Of a stretch of 35,934 nt of DNA, positions 16,143 through 24,433 are shown piece after piece. The stretch covers positions 1-35,934 of the forward strand of contig JAUXQB010000148.1 in assembly GCA_030685215.1 (NCBI GenBank), in the 5' to 3' direction. The notes under the pieces were generated by a model, which did no database searches, was not told where the DNA came from, and worked only from the letters and a program-made list of their open reading frames with translations. The position numbers and the translations under genes were made by a program. The DNA comes from Actinomycetota bacterium. GTDB lineage: Bacteria; Actinomycetota; Acidimicrobiia; Acidimicrobiales; Ilumatobacteraceae. Every line of letters begins with the position of its first letter. The first letter of the stretch is position 1.

Positions 16143-17927
16143 ATGGCAGAGGTGACGATCGTCGAGCTCGCGCAGCTTCCCGGCGGCACCCGGGCCTCGC
16201 TGGGCGCAACGCTGGCGGCCTGGCACATCGACGAGTTCGGCCACCTCTACTCGCCCGACGTGTGGAACCTGTCGATCGCGCTCGACGAGTTCGCCGCGAT
16301 GCACCTGCCCGGTTCCATGCCGAGCACCTGGGTGGCGTTCGACGGCGACCCGACCGACGTCGACAGCATGGTGGGCAGCGTGTCGCTCATCGCCACCGAC
16401 GACCTCGCCGGCCACGAGCACGTCGGGCCTTGGCTGGCCAGCCTGTTCGTGCACCCGCGCGCACGCGGTCGAGGTGTCGGCGACGAGCTGGTGCGGCAGG
16501 TGGTGACGGCCGCCCGCGATGCCGGCTTCGACGACGTGTACCTGTTCACGGCCGGCCAGGAGTCGTACTACGTGCAGCGCGGCTGGCGCACCGTCGCCGT
16601 CGCCGAGGCCAACGGCCACCCCGCCGCGGTGATGGTGATGCGCACGTCGCCCTACGCGGCGCGCCGGTCGGTGTGCACGCGCTGGTCGACCGACCCCGAC
16701 TTCGGGGGTGCGTACTCGTACCTCCGCGTGGGTGCGACCCCGCAGGTGCGGGCAACGCTGGCGGGACCCATCCTGCCCGGACTGTGGTTCGCCGGCGAGC
16801 ACACGTCGTCGTCGCACCCGGCCACCATGCACGGGGCGTGGTTCAGCGGGCTGCGCGTCGCGGACCAGGTGAGTGGCTCCGCGGATGACGACCGCGTGCT
16901 CGTGGTCGGCGCCGGCATCTCCGGTCTCGTGGCGGCGAGAACCCTTCACGACCGCGGTCGCGTGGTCACGGTGCTGGAAGCCTCCGACCACCTCGGCGGC
17001 CGAGCTGCGATCGACGTGTCACTCGGCGTGCCGCTGCCCATGGGCGGCGCGTGGCTGCACGGCGACGAAGGGCACCCCTTGGCCGACCTGGTCGACCACG
17101 TGCAGGACGGCTGGGACCACTCGCAGACGTTCCTCGACGGCACGGGGCGACTCGCTCCGGATGCCGCAGCGGCAGCATCGGCGCACGTCGATCACGTGCT
17201 CGCCCGGTTGCCCGCCACCTCACCCGATGCTCCCGTCGCCCAGGTGACGACGGAGCTGTTCGTCGATGCGGCGGCCCACCTCGGTCCGCTCACCGACGAC
17301 GTCGCTCTCGCGGCGCAGCGCTTCCTCGAGCTGTACATGGAGAACCTGTACGCCGCGCCGATCCACGACGCGTCGGCGCGCGAGGTGTTGGAGGAGTACG
17401 CGTTGCCCGGCGGCGACCACTTCATCACCGGCAGCCTGCAACCGGTGTTCGATCAGCTGGCTGCGCCGCTCGACGTGCAGCTCGGCCGACCGGTGCGCTC
17501 GCTCACCCGCACCGGCGACCAGTGGGTCACCGACAGCGGCATCGCGGCCGACCAGGTGGTGGTGACGGTACCGGTGGGCGCGATGCGCGCCGGTCGGTTG
17601 CAGTTCGATCCGCCGCTGCCCACCGCCGTGGTCGATGCGATCCAGGCGATCGGGGCCGGCCCGGTGTGCAAGCTGTTCGTCGTCTACGACTCGGCGTGGT
17701 GGCCGCGTGGCAACCGTGCGATCTATACCATCGGTGGCCGATCGCAAGCCGGCGACGAGCTGCCGGTGGCGTTCGCCGCCGACATCAGCGACCTCACCGG
17801 TGTGCCCACGCTGTCGTGGTTCGCCGTCGGCGACCACGCTCGCGCGATCGAGGCGATGAGCGACGACGAGCGCTGCCGCCTCGTCGACGACGTCGCCCGG
17901 CGCTGCCGGCTGTACCCGATGGGCTGA
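16143..17927 (+). CDS. GNAT acetyltransferase fused to an apparently circularly permuted flavin amine oxidase
   Basis: This 594-residue protein has three parts. Residues 1-170 are a GNAT domain with acetyl-CoA motif ASLFVHPRARGRGVGDEL and a C-terminal strand YVQRGWRTV. Residues 176-245 match the C-terminal end of flavin monoamine oxidases: CTRWSTDPDFGGAYSYLRVG, LWFAGEHTSSSHPATMHGAW, FSGLRVADQV. Residues 250-594 match the N-terminal and middle parts: RVLVVGAGISGLVAARTLHD with the FAD dinucleotide glycines, VLEASDHLGGRA, and IGAGPVCKLFVVYDSAWWP with Lys510 where these enzymes carry the flavin-facing lysine. The protein stops just where the TRW segment would normally follow. So each oxidase piece occurs once, in swapped order. 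Probable activity: oxidation and/or acetylation of an amine. The start is ATG at 16143. Confidence 0.85.
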   Translation: MAEVTIVELAQLPGGTRASLGATLAAWHIDEFGHLYSPDVWNLSIALDEFAAMHLPGSMPSTWVAFDGDPTDVDSMVGSVSLIATDDLAGHEHVGPWLASLFVHPRARGRGVGDELVRQVVTAARDAGFDDVYLFTAGQESYYVQRGWRTVAVAEANGHPAAVMVMRTSPYAARRSVCTRWSTDPDFGGAYSYLRVGATPQVRATLAGPILPGLWFAGEHTSSSHPATMHGAWFSGLRVADQVSGSADDDRVLVVGAGISGLVAARTLHDRGRVVTVLEASDHLGGRAAIDVSLGVPLPMGGAWLHGDEGHPLADLVDHVQDGWDHSQTFLDGTGRLAPDAAAAASAHVDHVLARLPATSPDAPVAQVTTELFVDAAAHLGPLTDDVALAAQRFLELYMENLYAAPIHDASAREVLEEYALPGGDHFITGSLQPVFDQLAAPLDVQLGRPVRSLTRTGDQWVTDSGIAADQVVVTVPVGAMRAGRLQFDPPLPTAVVDAIQAIGAGPVCKLFVVYDSAWWPRGNRAIYTIGGRSQAGDELPVAFAADISDLTGVPTLSWFAVGDHARAIEAMSDDERCRLVDDVARRCRLYPMG

Positions 17928-17932
17928 TCGCC

Positions 17933-19546
17933 TCAGCAGCCGGTGGTGAGCACGGGAGCCGGCGGTGCGGGGGCGGGCGATGCGGGAGCGGGGTTCGCTG
18001 CCACCGGAGCGGGGGAGATGACGTCGGCCACGAGCAGCCGCACCTCCAGCGCGTCCCACGAGCGGTTGCTGATCAGGGGCGGCGCGAGGTGCAACGTGCG
18101 GACAGCCTGCAGCCCTCCGGCGGCGGAGAACCGGTCGATCAGCTGTGCGAACTCGCCGAGTCGATCACGCGGGATGTCGGTGCGCACCGCGTCGCCGAAC
18201 GCGCCGACCAGCTCCGGCACGCCGGTGGCCAACGCCGCGGGCGTCGCTGCGGTGGCGATGGCACCCAGCACGCAACGCTGCCGAGCCATCCGCTGGTAGT
18301 CGCTGTCGGCCGAACGAGACCGCGCGTACGTGAGCGCGAGCGTGCCGTCCATGTGCTGTTGGCCGGCTTCGATCCAGGCGGGCACGTCGTGCTTGGCGTC
18401 GGCCGGATTCCCCGGCGAGGGCACACGGCGCGGCACGTTCAGATCGATGCCACCGAGCGCGTCGACCACGTCGACGAAGCCGCGCATGTCGACCAGCACG
18501 TAGTAGTGGATCGGCATGCCCAGCAGCTGCGCCATCCCCAGCTTCACGGCTTGTGCGCCGGCGTCGTCGCCACCGCCGGCGAGCTCGCGATGCTGGTTCA
18601 CGATCGGGTACACCGCGTTCGCGATGTCGGTGAAGCCGCGCGGGTAGCGCTGCGCGAGCGCTGTGCCGGGTGGGAAGGGCAGCCGGGTGAGGTTGCGCGG
18701 CACGCTGATCATCGCCGTGTCGCCGGTGACGGGGTCGATGGAGACCACGATCATCGAGTCGGTCCGAAGGCTCCATCGACCCGGTCCCGCATCGCCGCCG
18801 AGCAGCAGCACGTTCACGCGGTGCTCCGCCACCATCGGCGGCAGTGTGGTGGTGGTCGCCGGCACCGTCGTCGCGGGACGTGTGCTGGTGGGCGCCACGA
18901 TCGACGGCGGCTCGGCAGCGGTGGTGGTCGTGGCCGGCGACACCGGGTCGAACCCGAGGGTCGCATTGCGGGTGGTCTCGTGATCGGGTGCCACCGAGCC
19001 GGGGTAGGCGGTGATCGCGTCGTCGGTGCCGAACACCTGCTCGAGCGCCCGGTCGGTGTGCCACACGTAGTCGGCGGCCACGGCGAGCGGGGCGACTCCG
19101 CCGACCACCACGAGTGCGGTGGTGAATGCGGCGGCCAGTCGCAACGCAGTGCTGGTGGTGGGCCGCGCCTGCCACGCCGAGTCGAGTGCGCTCCACAGTC
19201 GGGTGCAGGCGAGCACCACCAACGACGCCCCCACGCCGATGAACCGGGCGCGGTCCGCGACGATCTCGGCCAATGCCATCCGGTCACGCACGGTCACGAG
19301 CGTGACCATCAGGGCGATCGTCGCCAGCAGGTTCAGCAGTCCTGCGGCCAGCACCGCGGCGCGGAAGCGCGCGCGGATCGCCAGGTGCCCCGCCCCCGGC
19401 AGCACCACCGAGAGCAACGCCGCTGCCGCGCAGGCGCGCACGCCGGATCGGAGGTTGGCGCTCGGACTCATCACCTGTTCATCGGCCGGATCGGAGCCGG
19501 TCGTGAGGTCGTTGTTCCCTGCCGACGATGGGGCCGGCCGGCGCAT
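17933..19546 (-). CDS. LytR-CpsA-Psr (LCP) family cell-wall glycopolymer ligase-like protein
   Basis: This 537-residue protein has about four N-terminal hydrophobic segments (first SVVLPGAGHLAIRARFRAAV), a Thr/Pro-rich linker, then an LCP domain from about residue 240. Visible motifs are NVLLLGGDAG, RTDSMIVVSIDPVTG, MISVPRNLTRLPFP, and TYARSRSADSDYQRMARQR; the Arg and Asp residues here bind the pyrophosphate-lipid substrate in known LCP enzymes. These proteins attach wall polymers such as arabinogalactan or teichoic acid to peptidoglycan outside the cell. The C-terminus is Pro/Ala-rich. The extra helices are more than the single anchor usual in LCP proteins. An ATG at 19471 is an alternative start and would leave room for the promoter of the divergent gene. 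Confidence 0.88.
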   Translation of the reverse strand: MRRPAPSSAGNNDLTTGSDPADEQVMSPSANLRSGVRACAAAALLSVVLPGAGHLAIRARFRAAVLAAGLLNLLATIALMVTLVTVRDRMALAEIVADRARFIGVGASLVVLACTRLWSALDSAWQARPTTSTALRLAAAFTTALVVVGGVAPLAVAADYVWHTDRALEQVFGTDDAITAYPGSVAPDHETTRNATLGFDPVSPATTTTAAEPPSIVAPTSTRPATTVPATTTTLPPMVAEHRVNVLLLGGDAGPGRWSLRTDSMIVVSIDPVTGDTAMISVPRNLTRLPFPPGTALAQRYPRGFTDIANAVYPIVNQHRELAGGGDDAGAQAVKLGMAQLLGMPIHYYVLVDMRGFVDVVDALGGIDLNVPRRVPSPGNPADAKHDVPAWIEAGQQHMDGTLALTYARSRSADSDYQRMARQRCVLGAIATAATPAALATGVPELVGAFGDAVRTDIPRDRLGEFAQLIDRFSAAGGLQAVRTLHLAPPLISNRSWDALEVRLLVADVISPAPVAANPAPASPAPAPPAPVLTTGC

Positions 19547-19575
19547 GATGGAACCACAACGAGGAGGTGTTCACG

Positions 19576-20454
19576 ATGACGACGAACAAGAACGCGCCCC
19601 GCCGACCAGTGATGTGGATCGGTGCCGCCCTAGTCGCGATCGGTGCATGGTTCGGCGCGGCCGGCCTGGTCGCCGGGTTCCTCTCGCTGGGCGACATCGA
19701 ATCACGGCTGCCGTTCGGGAGCCCGGTGCTGGCGGGCATCGCACTGGCCCTGCTGGTTGCGTTGCCGTTCTCGATGCTCGCCCGCCGATCGTGGTTCGGC
19801 AGGTCGAGCACCGGTGCCACAGCGATGATCGCCGGCGTGCTGCTGATGGGGTGGATCGTGGTGCAGTTGCTGGTCATCCGCGACTTCAGCCCGTTCCAGC
19901 CGGTCTACTTCGCCGTCGGCGGGGCGTTCGCGTTCGCCGGATGGCGCACGCGGGCGAAGGGTCGTGCCGTCGTCGATCCGGCAGTGGCTCGAGCGTTCCT
20001 CGACCGTCCTCGCATCGCCGTGATCGGCGCCTCGGCGGACCCGAAGAAGTTCGGCAACACGGTGTTCCGTGCGCTGCGCGACCACGGCATCGAGGTGGTG
20101 CCCGTGAACCCGCAGGCCACCGACGTCGATGGCGTCGCGTGTGTGGCGCGGATTCGCGACCTCGGCCCCACGGTCGACGCGGCGATGATCATGCTCGCCG
20201 GCGACGCGGCGGTCGAGGCGGTGGAGGAATGCGGTGCGCACGGCATCCGGCACGTGTGGCTGTTCCGCGGTGCCGGCGCGGGAGCGCTCAGCGAGCGGGC
20301 GCTGCAGGCGGGCGAGCGGTTCGGCATCGAGGTGGTTCCCGGTGCCTGCCCGTTGATGTTCCTGCCGCCTGCGAGCGGCGTGCACTCGATGCACCTGCAC
20401 GTGCGCCGCTTGGTGGGTGCAGTGGGTGATGCGTCTACGTTTGTTCATCGATGA
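19576..20454 (+). CDS. Membrane-anchored CoA-binding (succinyl-CoA synthetase-like Rossmann) protein
   Basis: This 292-residue protein has about four hydrophobic segments (about 12-35, 51-68, 80-101, 108-124), then a CoA_binding domain from about 145: RIAVIGASADPKKFGNTVFR, EVVPVNPQATDVDGVACVA, AMIMLAGDAAVEAVEECGAH and GIEVVPGACPLMFLPP. Stand-alone CoA-binding proteins of the YccU type normally have only the soluble domain, so the membrane part is an unusual addition. Ligand and role are unknown. GAGGAGGT at 19561-19568, 7 bases before the ATG, decides the start. The stop overlaps the start of the thioesterase gene (ATGA), so the two are translated together and may share an acyl-CoA substrate. 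Confidence 0.8.
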   Translation: MTTNKNAPRRPVMWIGAALVAIGAWFGAAGLVAGFLSLGDIESRLPFGSPVLAGIALALLVALPFSMLARRSWFGRSSTGATAMIAGVLLMGWIVVQLLVIRDFSPFQPVYFAVGGAFAFAGWRTRAKGRAVVDPAVARAFLDRPRIAVIGASADPKKFGNTVFRALRDHGIEVVPVNPQATDVDGVACVARIRDLGPTVDAAMIMLAGDAAVEAVEECGAHGIRHVWLFRGAGAGALSERALQAGERFGIEVVPGACPLMFLPPASGVHSMHLHVRRLVGAVGDASTFVHR

Positions 20455-21161
20455 GCGAACACGCGCACTCCGCCCACATCGACCCGCTGATGCACGTCGC
20501 GCAGCCGGATCACCCCGACCAGGTGGCCGAGGCCCGGGCGGCCGCAGGCCGCGCGATCCGCGATGTGGGGCACGCGCTCGTCGGGCATCACGCGCCGATC
20601 CCGTTGCTCCACACCGTCGCCGGATCACTGGCCGCGCTCACCGGCCAGCTCTCCGCCGGGCCGTTGCGTTCGCGCGCAGAGGTGCCGCGCGACGGAGAGT
20701 GGGGCACCCCGCCGCCCGACGGTTCGGTGATGACCAGCTACGACGAACGCCCGGTCTCCGGCCGATCGAGCCCGTGGGGGCTCGATCTGACGATCATGCG
20801 CGACGGTGACGAGGTGGTCGGCTCGCTCACCCTGCGCGCCGCTCATGAGGGTGCACCCGGTCGCAGCCACGGCGGCATCGTGGCTGCGCTGTTCGACGAC
20901 GTGTACGGCTTCGTGCTCACGCTGCAGGCACTGCCCGCCTTCACCGGCGAGCTGTCGGTGCGCTACGAGGCCGGCGTGCCCATCGGTGTGCCGCTCGAGT
21001 GTCGGGTGCGGCTGGTGGAGACCAATGGGCGCAAGCTGTCGATGAGCGGGGAGCTGTCGGCCGGCGGCCAGGTTGTCGCGCGATCGAAGGCGCTGTTCAT
21101 CACGATCCAGCCGGAGCAGTTCCGGCAGGGCGCGGCGCAGGGCCAGCCGCAGGGGGAGTAG
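20451..21161 (+). CDS. PaaI-like hotdog-fold acyl-CoA thioesterase
   Basis: This 236-residue protein has an N-terminal helical extension (about 1-95) and one hotdog domain. The core motif is RSHGGIVAALFDDVYGFVL (His140, Gly141-142, Asp149/150), followed by GELSVRYEAGVPIGVPLECR and LSMSGELSAGGQVVARSKAL, the usual strand pattern of the 4HBT/PaaI family. Such enzymes hydrolyse acyl- or aryl-CoA thioesters in the cytoplasm. It starts 4 bases inside the CoA-binding gene, which supports a joint role in CoA-ester handling. Its last 62 bases overlap the convergent hydrolase gene, and the C-terminal Gln/Gly tail falls in that overlap. Confidence 0.85.
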   Translation: MSEHAHSAHIDPLMHVAQPDHPDQVAEARAAAGRAIRDVGHALVGHHAPIPLLHTVAGSLAALTGQLSAGPLRSRAEVPRDGEWGTPPPDGSVMTSYDERPVSGRSSPWGLDLTIMRDGDEVVGSLTLRAAHEGAPGRSHGGIVAALFDDVYGFVLTLQALPAFTGELSVRYEAGVPIGVPLECRVRLVETNGRKLSMSGELSAGGQVVARSKALFITIQPEQFRQGAAQGQPQGE

Positions 21162-21843
21162 CGGCAAGTCGGTGCGCCACGATGCGGAACACTTCTGCAC
21201 TGGCGCCCATGCCGAGGTGTGTGGCTCGCACGCGGATGTGCTCCACCCCCGGCGTGACCCGGTCGATGCATGCACGCCAGTCGACCACACCGTCGTTGTG
21301 GCTGTAGATGGCAGTGATCGGCACCGTGATCGGGCGCAACTCGCGCTCGTCGATCATCCGCTCGACGTGGTCGAGATCGACGCCACGAGCCTGGAACGTG
21401 CGAGCTGTCTGCGTGTACTTCGGTCCGCCGACCACCGGCGTGCCCATCGTGATCACGCGGCGCACCTGGTTCGGCAGCTCGCGAGCGGCTTCTCTCGCGA
21501 GCACACCGCCGAGGCTCCAACCGACCAGTGAGACGCGGCCGGACCGTGCTGCCGTGGTGCGCACGAGGTGGAGCACCATCGGCAGCAGGTCGATCACGCG
21601 ACCGTGGTTGGTGCCGAGGCCCCACCCCTGCACGTCGTACCCCTTGCTGCTCAGGAACCGGCGCAGCAGTGCGGTCGACATGTCGGACGCACCGAAGCCG
21701 GGCAGCACGATGACGCTGTGGCCGTCGCCCTTGCGTACCCGTGCCAGCGACGGTGTGCGCAGCAGCAGTTCCGCTCCGTCGAGCAACGCCCTCGCCTCGA
21801 CCGCCATCCGCAACGGGTGAGGGGTGCGCGGCGTGCCCGTCAT
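21100..21843 (-). CDS. Alpha/beta hydrolase (esterase/lipase-like)
   Basis: This 247-residue alpha/beta hydrolase has the oxyanion strand SVIVLPGFGAS, nucleophile elbow LVGWSLGGVLA (Ser110), acid in IYSHNDGVVDW and base in RVRATHLGMGAS. The pattern resembles PGAP1/lipase-like esterases. The open frame extends far upstream through antisense sequence, so the ATG at 21843 is used; it overlaps the stop of the ABC permease (ATGA). This makes it the third gene of the ABC operon. It may modify or release the exported molecule, but that is inference. The substrate is unknown. Confidence 0.85.
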   Translation of the reverse strand: MTGTPRTPHPLRMAVEARALLDGAELLLRTPSLARVRKGDGHSVIVLPGFGASDMSTALLRRFLSSKGYDVQGWGLGTNHGRVIDLLPMVLHLVRTTAARSGRVSLVGWSLGGVLAREAARELPNQVRRVITMGTPVVGGPKYTQTARTFQARGVDLDHVERMIDERELRPITVPITAIYSHNDGVVDWRACIDRVTPGVEHIRVRATHLGMGASAEVFRIVAHRLAATPPAAGPAPRPAGTAPAGS

Positions 21844-23441
21844 GTGCGCGCCATGTCGCGTCGGCGCAACCCGCCGAGACCGGCGGCGACCGCGAGCGCT
21901 CCCATCGCCGCGAGCACGAGCAACGGAGCGACCTCGAACGGCTGCACCGGCATCGCGGGCACGTGGTGGAACGGGGAGAGCGCCTTCACCGCGTCGGGCA
22001 GGTCGAGCACGCCGCCGAGCAGGGCGATGACGGCGGCCGCACCCACTCCGACCCACGACGCGAGCGCTGCTCGCGGCCAGGCGGCAGCGAACAGGAACGC
22101 GATGGCGGCCAGCAGCGCCGCTGCCGGCGCCATCGCCAAGGTGGCGCCCGTCAGTTGCAGCACTCTGCCGGCGTCGCCCATCGCCACCGCCGCGCCGAGG
22201 CCGAGCGCGAGTCCGCCTGCCGCGAGCAGTGCCACCTGCGCCACCATCGCGACCGCCAGATGGCTGAGCGCCCACCGCGCGCGCGACGTCGGGGTGGCGA
22301 GCAGTGGGTCGGCGCGGCCGCCCGACTCCTCGGTGCGCAAGCGGAGCACGGCGGCGACGGCATACCCGCCGACCAGCAGTGCGGTCATGGTGACGGCGGT
22401 GGCCAGGAACGCGTCGGTGATGGAGCCGGTGCCCAACTGCGCGAAGAAGTCGGCCAGGTCGGGGTTGTCGTCGAGCATGCGTTGCGCCTGCTCGGCCACC
22501 ACGCCGTAGAAGAACGACAGCAGCGTCACGCCGGTGGCCCATCCCAGCACCGACGCGCGGTGGAGGCGCACGGCCAGTCCGAACGGGGTGGAGAGGAGCG
22601 CGCCGGCAGACGCCGGGCCCACCCGTTGCGGCAGCAGGCCCGCTCCCAGGTCGCGTCGGTCGGCGAGGCCGGCCGAGAGTGCAACGAGCACGAACGATGC
22701 GGCGATCGGCAGCAGCAGCACCCACCACCGTTCGTCGGCGAACGGTCGCACGGCCTGCGCCCACCCGATCGGCGACAGCCACGACAGCCCGTTGCCGGCG
22801 ACGTCGCCGATGGCGCGGATCACGAAGGAGATGCCGAGCACCAGGAACGCGCTGCCGCTCGCGGCGCGCGCTGTGGGGAAGATCTGCGCCGACACCAGCG
22901 TGATGCTGGCGAACACCACGCCAGCGCCCACGAGGGATGCGCCGAACGCGACCGAGCCCGCCACCGACAGGCCGAGACCGACCAACCCGCCCGCCACGAC
23001 TGCGGCCACCACCACATCGACGAGCAGCACGGCGAGCATCGTGGCTGCGGCATTGGCGTCGCGGCCGAGCGGTGTGGAGCGCACCACGTCGGCTCGCTCG
23101 CTCTCCTCCTCGGCGCGGGTGTGGCGGGTGACGGTGAACATGCTCAGCAACGCGACGACGATGATCGCCCAGATCGAGAGCTCGTTCATCAGGACCGCGC
23201 CGACGGTGGGGTCGTCGAGGCCGAATCCGGGACCGGCCTGCACGATGAGGGCCGCGTTGTCCTTGACCAGCCGCGCATATGCCGCCAGCGACTCGGGTGT
23301 GTCGTAGAGACCCTTGACGCTGCTGGCCGAGGTGAGCACCAGCACCGCGATCGCCAGCACCCACACCGCGAATCGAGTGCGGTCGCGCCGGAGCACGAGG
23401 CGCATCATGACGAACGTGTTGGTGAAGTCGGCGCGGGTCAT
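21840..23441 (-). CDS. ABC-2 type exporter permease (polyketide antibiotic exporter-like, COG3559)
   Basis: This 533-residue protein has about 12 hydrophobic segments in two similar halves. It opens [20 protein letters not shown], then has the conserved periplasmic-side stretch [20 protein letters not shown] and cytoplasmic [19 protein letters not shown]; the second half repeats the theme ([20 protein letters not shown]). The repeated R-A-D-x-(L/V)-x-(S/A)-T-P element is typical of the TnrB-type antibiotic exporter permeases. It should pair with the ATPase just upstream, whose stop overlaps its start (ATGA), and export a hydrophobic or antibiotic-like molecule. The substrate is unknown, and no biosynthetic cluster lies next to it. 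Confidence 0.88.
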   Translation of the reverse strand: MTRADFTNTFVMMRLVLRRDRTRFAVWVLAIAVLVLTSASSVKGLYDTPESLAAYARLVKDNAALIVQAGPGFGLDDPTVGAVLMNELSIWAIIVVALLSMFTVTRHTRAEEESERADVVRSTPLGRDANAAATMLAVLLVDVVVAAVVAGGLVGLGLSVAGSVAFGASLVGAGVVFASITLVSAQIFPTARAASGSAFLVLGISFVIRAIGDVAGNGLSWLSPIGWAQAVRPFADERWWVLLLPIAASFVLVALSAGLADRRDLGAGLLPQRVGPASAGALLSTPFGLAVRLHRASVLGWATGVTLLSFFYGVVAEQAQRMLDDNPDLADFFAQLGTGSITDAFLATAVTMTALLVGGYAVAAVLRLRTEESGGRADPLLATPTSRARWALSHLAVAMVAQVALLAAGGLALGLGAAVAMGDAGRVLQLTGATLAMAPAAALLAAIAFLFAAAWPRAALASWVGVGAAAVIALLGGVLDLPDAVKALSPFHHVPAMPVQPFEVAPLLVLAAMGALAVAAGLGGLRRRDMART

Positions 23442-24382
23442 CGCTCACCCGCTGGCTCGACCGGCGGCGACGACTCGTCGTCGTAGTGCCGCAGGAACAG
23501 CTCCTCCAACGTCGGCGGCTGACTGACGAGCGTGCGGATGCCCGTGTCGGCGAGCAGATGGATTGCTTCACCGAGGTTGCCGGCGTCGACGTCGAACGTG
23601 ACGTGCACGCCACCCGCGCCGGGGTCATCGAACTGCAGGTGATGTACGCCCTCCATGTGCGCGAGCTGTGGCACCGGCCCCTCGACGACGGCTTCGACCG
23701 AGGTGCGCGTGAGGTGGCGCAGCTCGGCGAGGGTGCCACGCTGCACGGTGCGCCCCTGGCGGATGATGGTGACTCGATCGCACAGCTGCTCCACCTCCGC
23801 CAGGATGTGGCTCGACAGCAGCACGGTGCGCCCCTCGGCCTTGGCCTCGAGGATGCACTGCTGGAACTCCGCCTCCATCAGCGGGTCGAGCCCGGCGGTG
23901 GGCTCGTCGAGCACGAGCAGCTCTGCGTCGCTGGTGAGCGCAGCGACCAACGCCACCTTCTGCCGGTTGCCCTTCGAGTACGTGCGGCACTTCTTGCGCG
24001 GGTCGAGCGCGAAGCGGTCCAGCAGTTCGGCTCGGCGGCGGAGGTCGGTGTGGCCGCGAAGTCTCGCGAGCAGATCGATCACTTCGCCGCCGCTGAGGTT
24101 CGGCCACAGGTTCACGTCCCCGGGCACGTACGCGAGGCGTCGATGCAGCTCGACGGCATCCTGCCAGGGGTCGCCGTCGAGCAGTCGGGCCGTGCCGGCG
24201 TCGTGGCGCAGCAACCCCAGCAGGATGCGGATGGTGACCGACTTGCCGGCGCCGTTGGGACCGAGGAAGCCGTGCACCTCGCCGCGTTCCACCTCGAGGT
24301 CGAGGCCGTCGAGCGCCCGAGTAGTGCCGAACGACTTCTCCAGACGTTGCACCGAGATGACTGCTGCCACGGTGGCTCCCAT
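23438..24382 (-). CDS. ABC exporter ATP-binding protein
   Basis: This 314-residue protein is one nucleotide-binding domain plus a C-terminal extension. Walker A is GPNGAGKS (about 41-48), followed by VTIRILLG; the Q-loop region is [18 protein letters not shown]; the signature is the degenerate [11 protein letters not shown] usual in this subfamily; Walker B is [12 protein letters not shown] and the switch is [12 protein letters not shown]. The C-terminal 90 residues ([13 protein letters not shown] ... [12 protein letters not shown]) match DrrA/CcmA-like exporters. It powers the permease encoded next, with a 4-base overlap. The start is ATG at 24382; the ribosome site is weak. Confidence 0.92.
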   Translation of the reverse strand: MGATVAAVISVQRLEKSFGTTRALDGLDLEVERGEVHGFLGPNGAGKSVTIRILLGLLRHDAGTARLLDGDPWQDAVELHRRLAYVPGDVNLWPNLSGGEVIDLLARLRGHTDLRRRAELLDRFALDPRKKCRTYSKGNRQKVALVAALTSDAELLVLDEPTAGLDPLMEAEFQQCILEAKAEGRTVLLSSHILAEVEQLCDRVTIIRQGRTVQRGTLAELRHLTRTSVEAVVEGPVPQLAHMEGVHHLQFDDPGAGGVHVTFDVDAGNLGEAIHLLADTGIRTLVSQPPTLEELFLRHYDDESSPPVEPAGER

Positions 24383-24433
24383 CGATCGTGGCTCCGAGGC
24401 CAGCCTACGGCACCTCTGCTCGCGGCGACGGGG

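Noticed and set aside
21844..23739. Upstream extension of the alpha/beta hydrolase frame
   Set aside because: The frame stays open through the permease gene only because of GC bias; the ATG at 21843 with the ATGA overlap gives a complete hydrolase.
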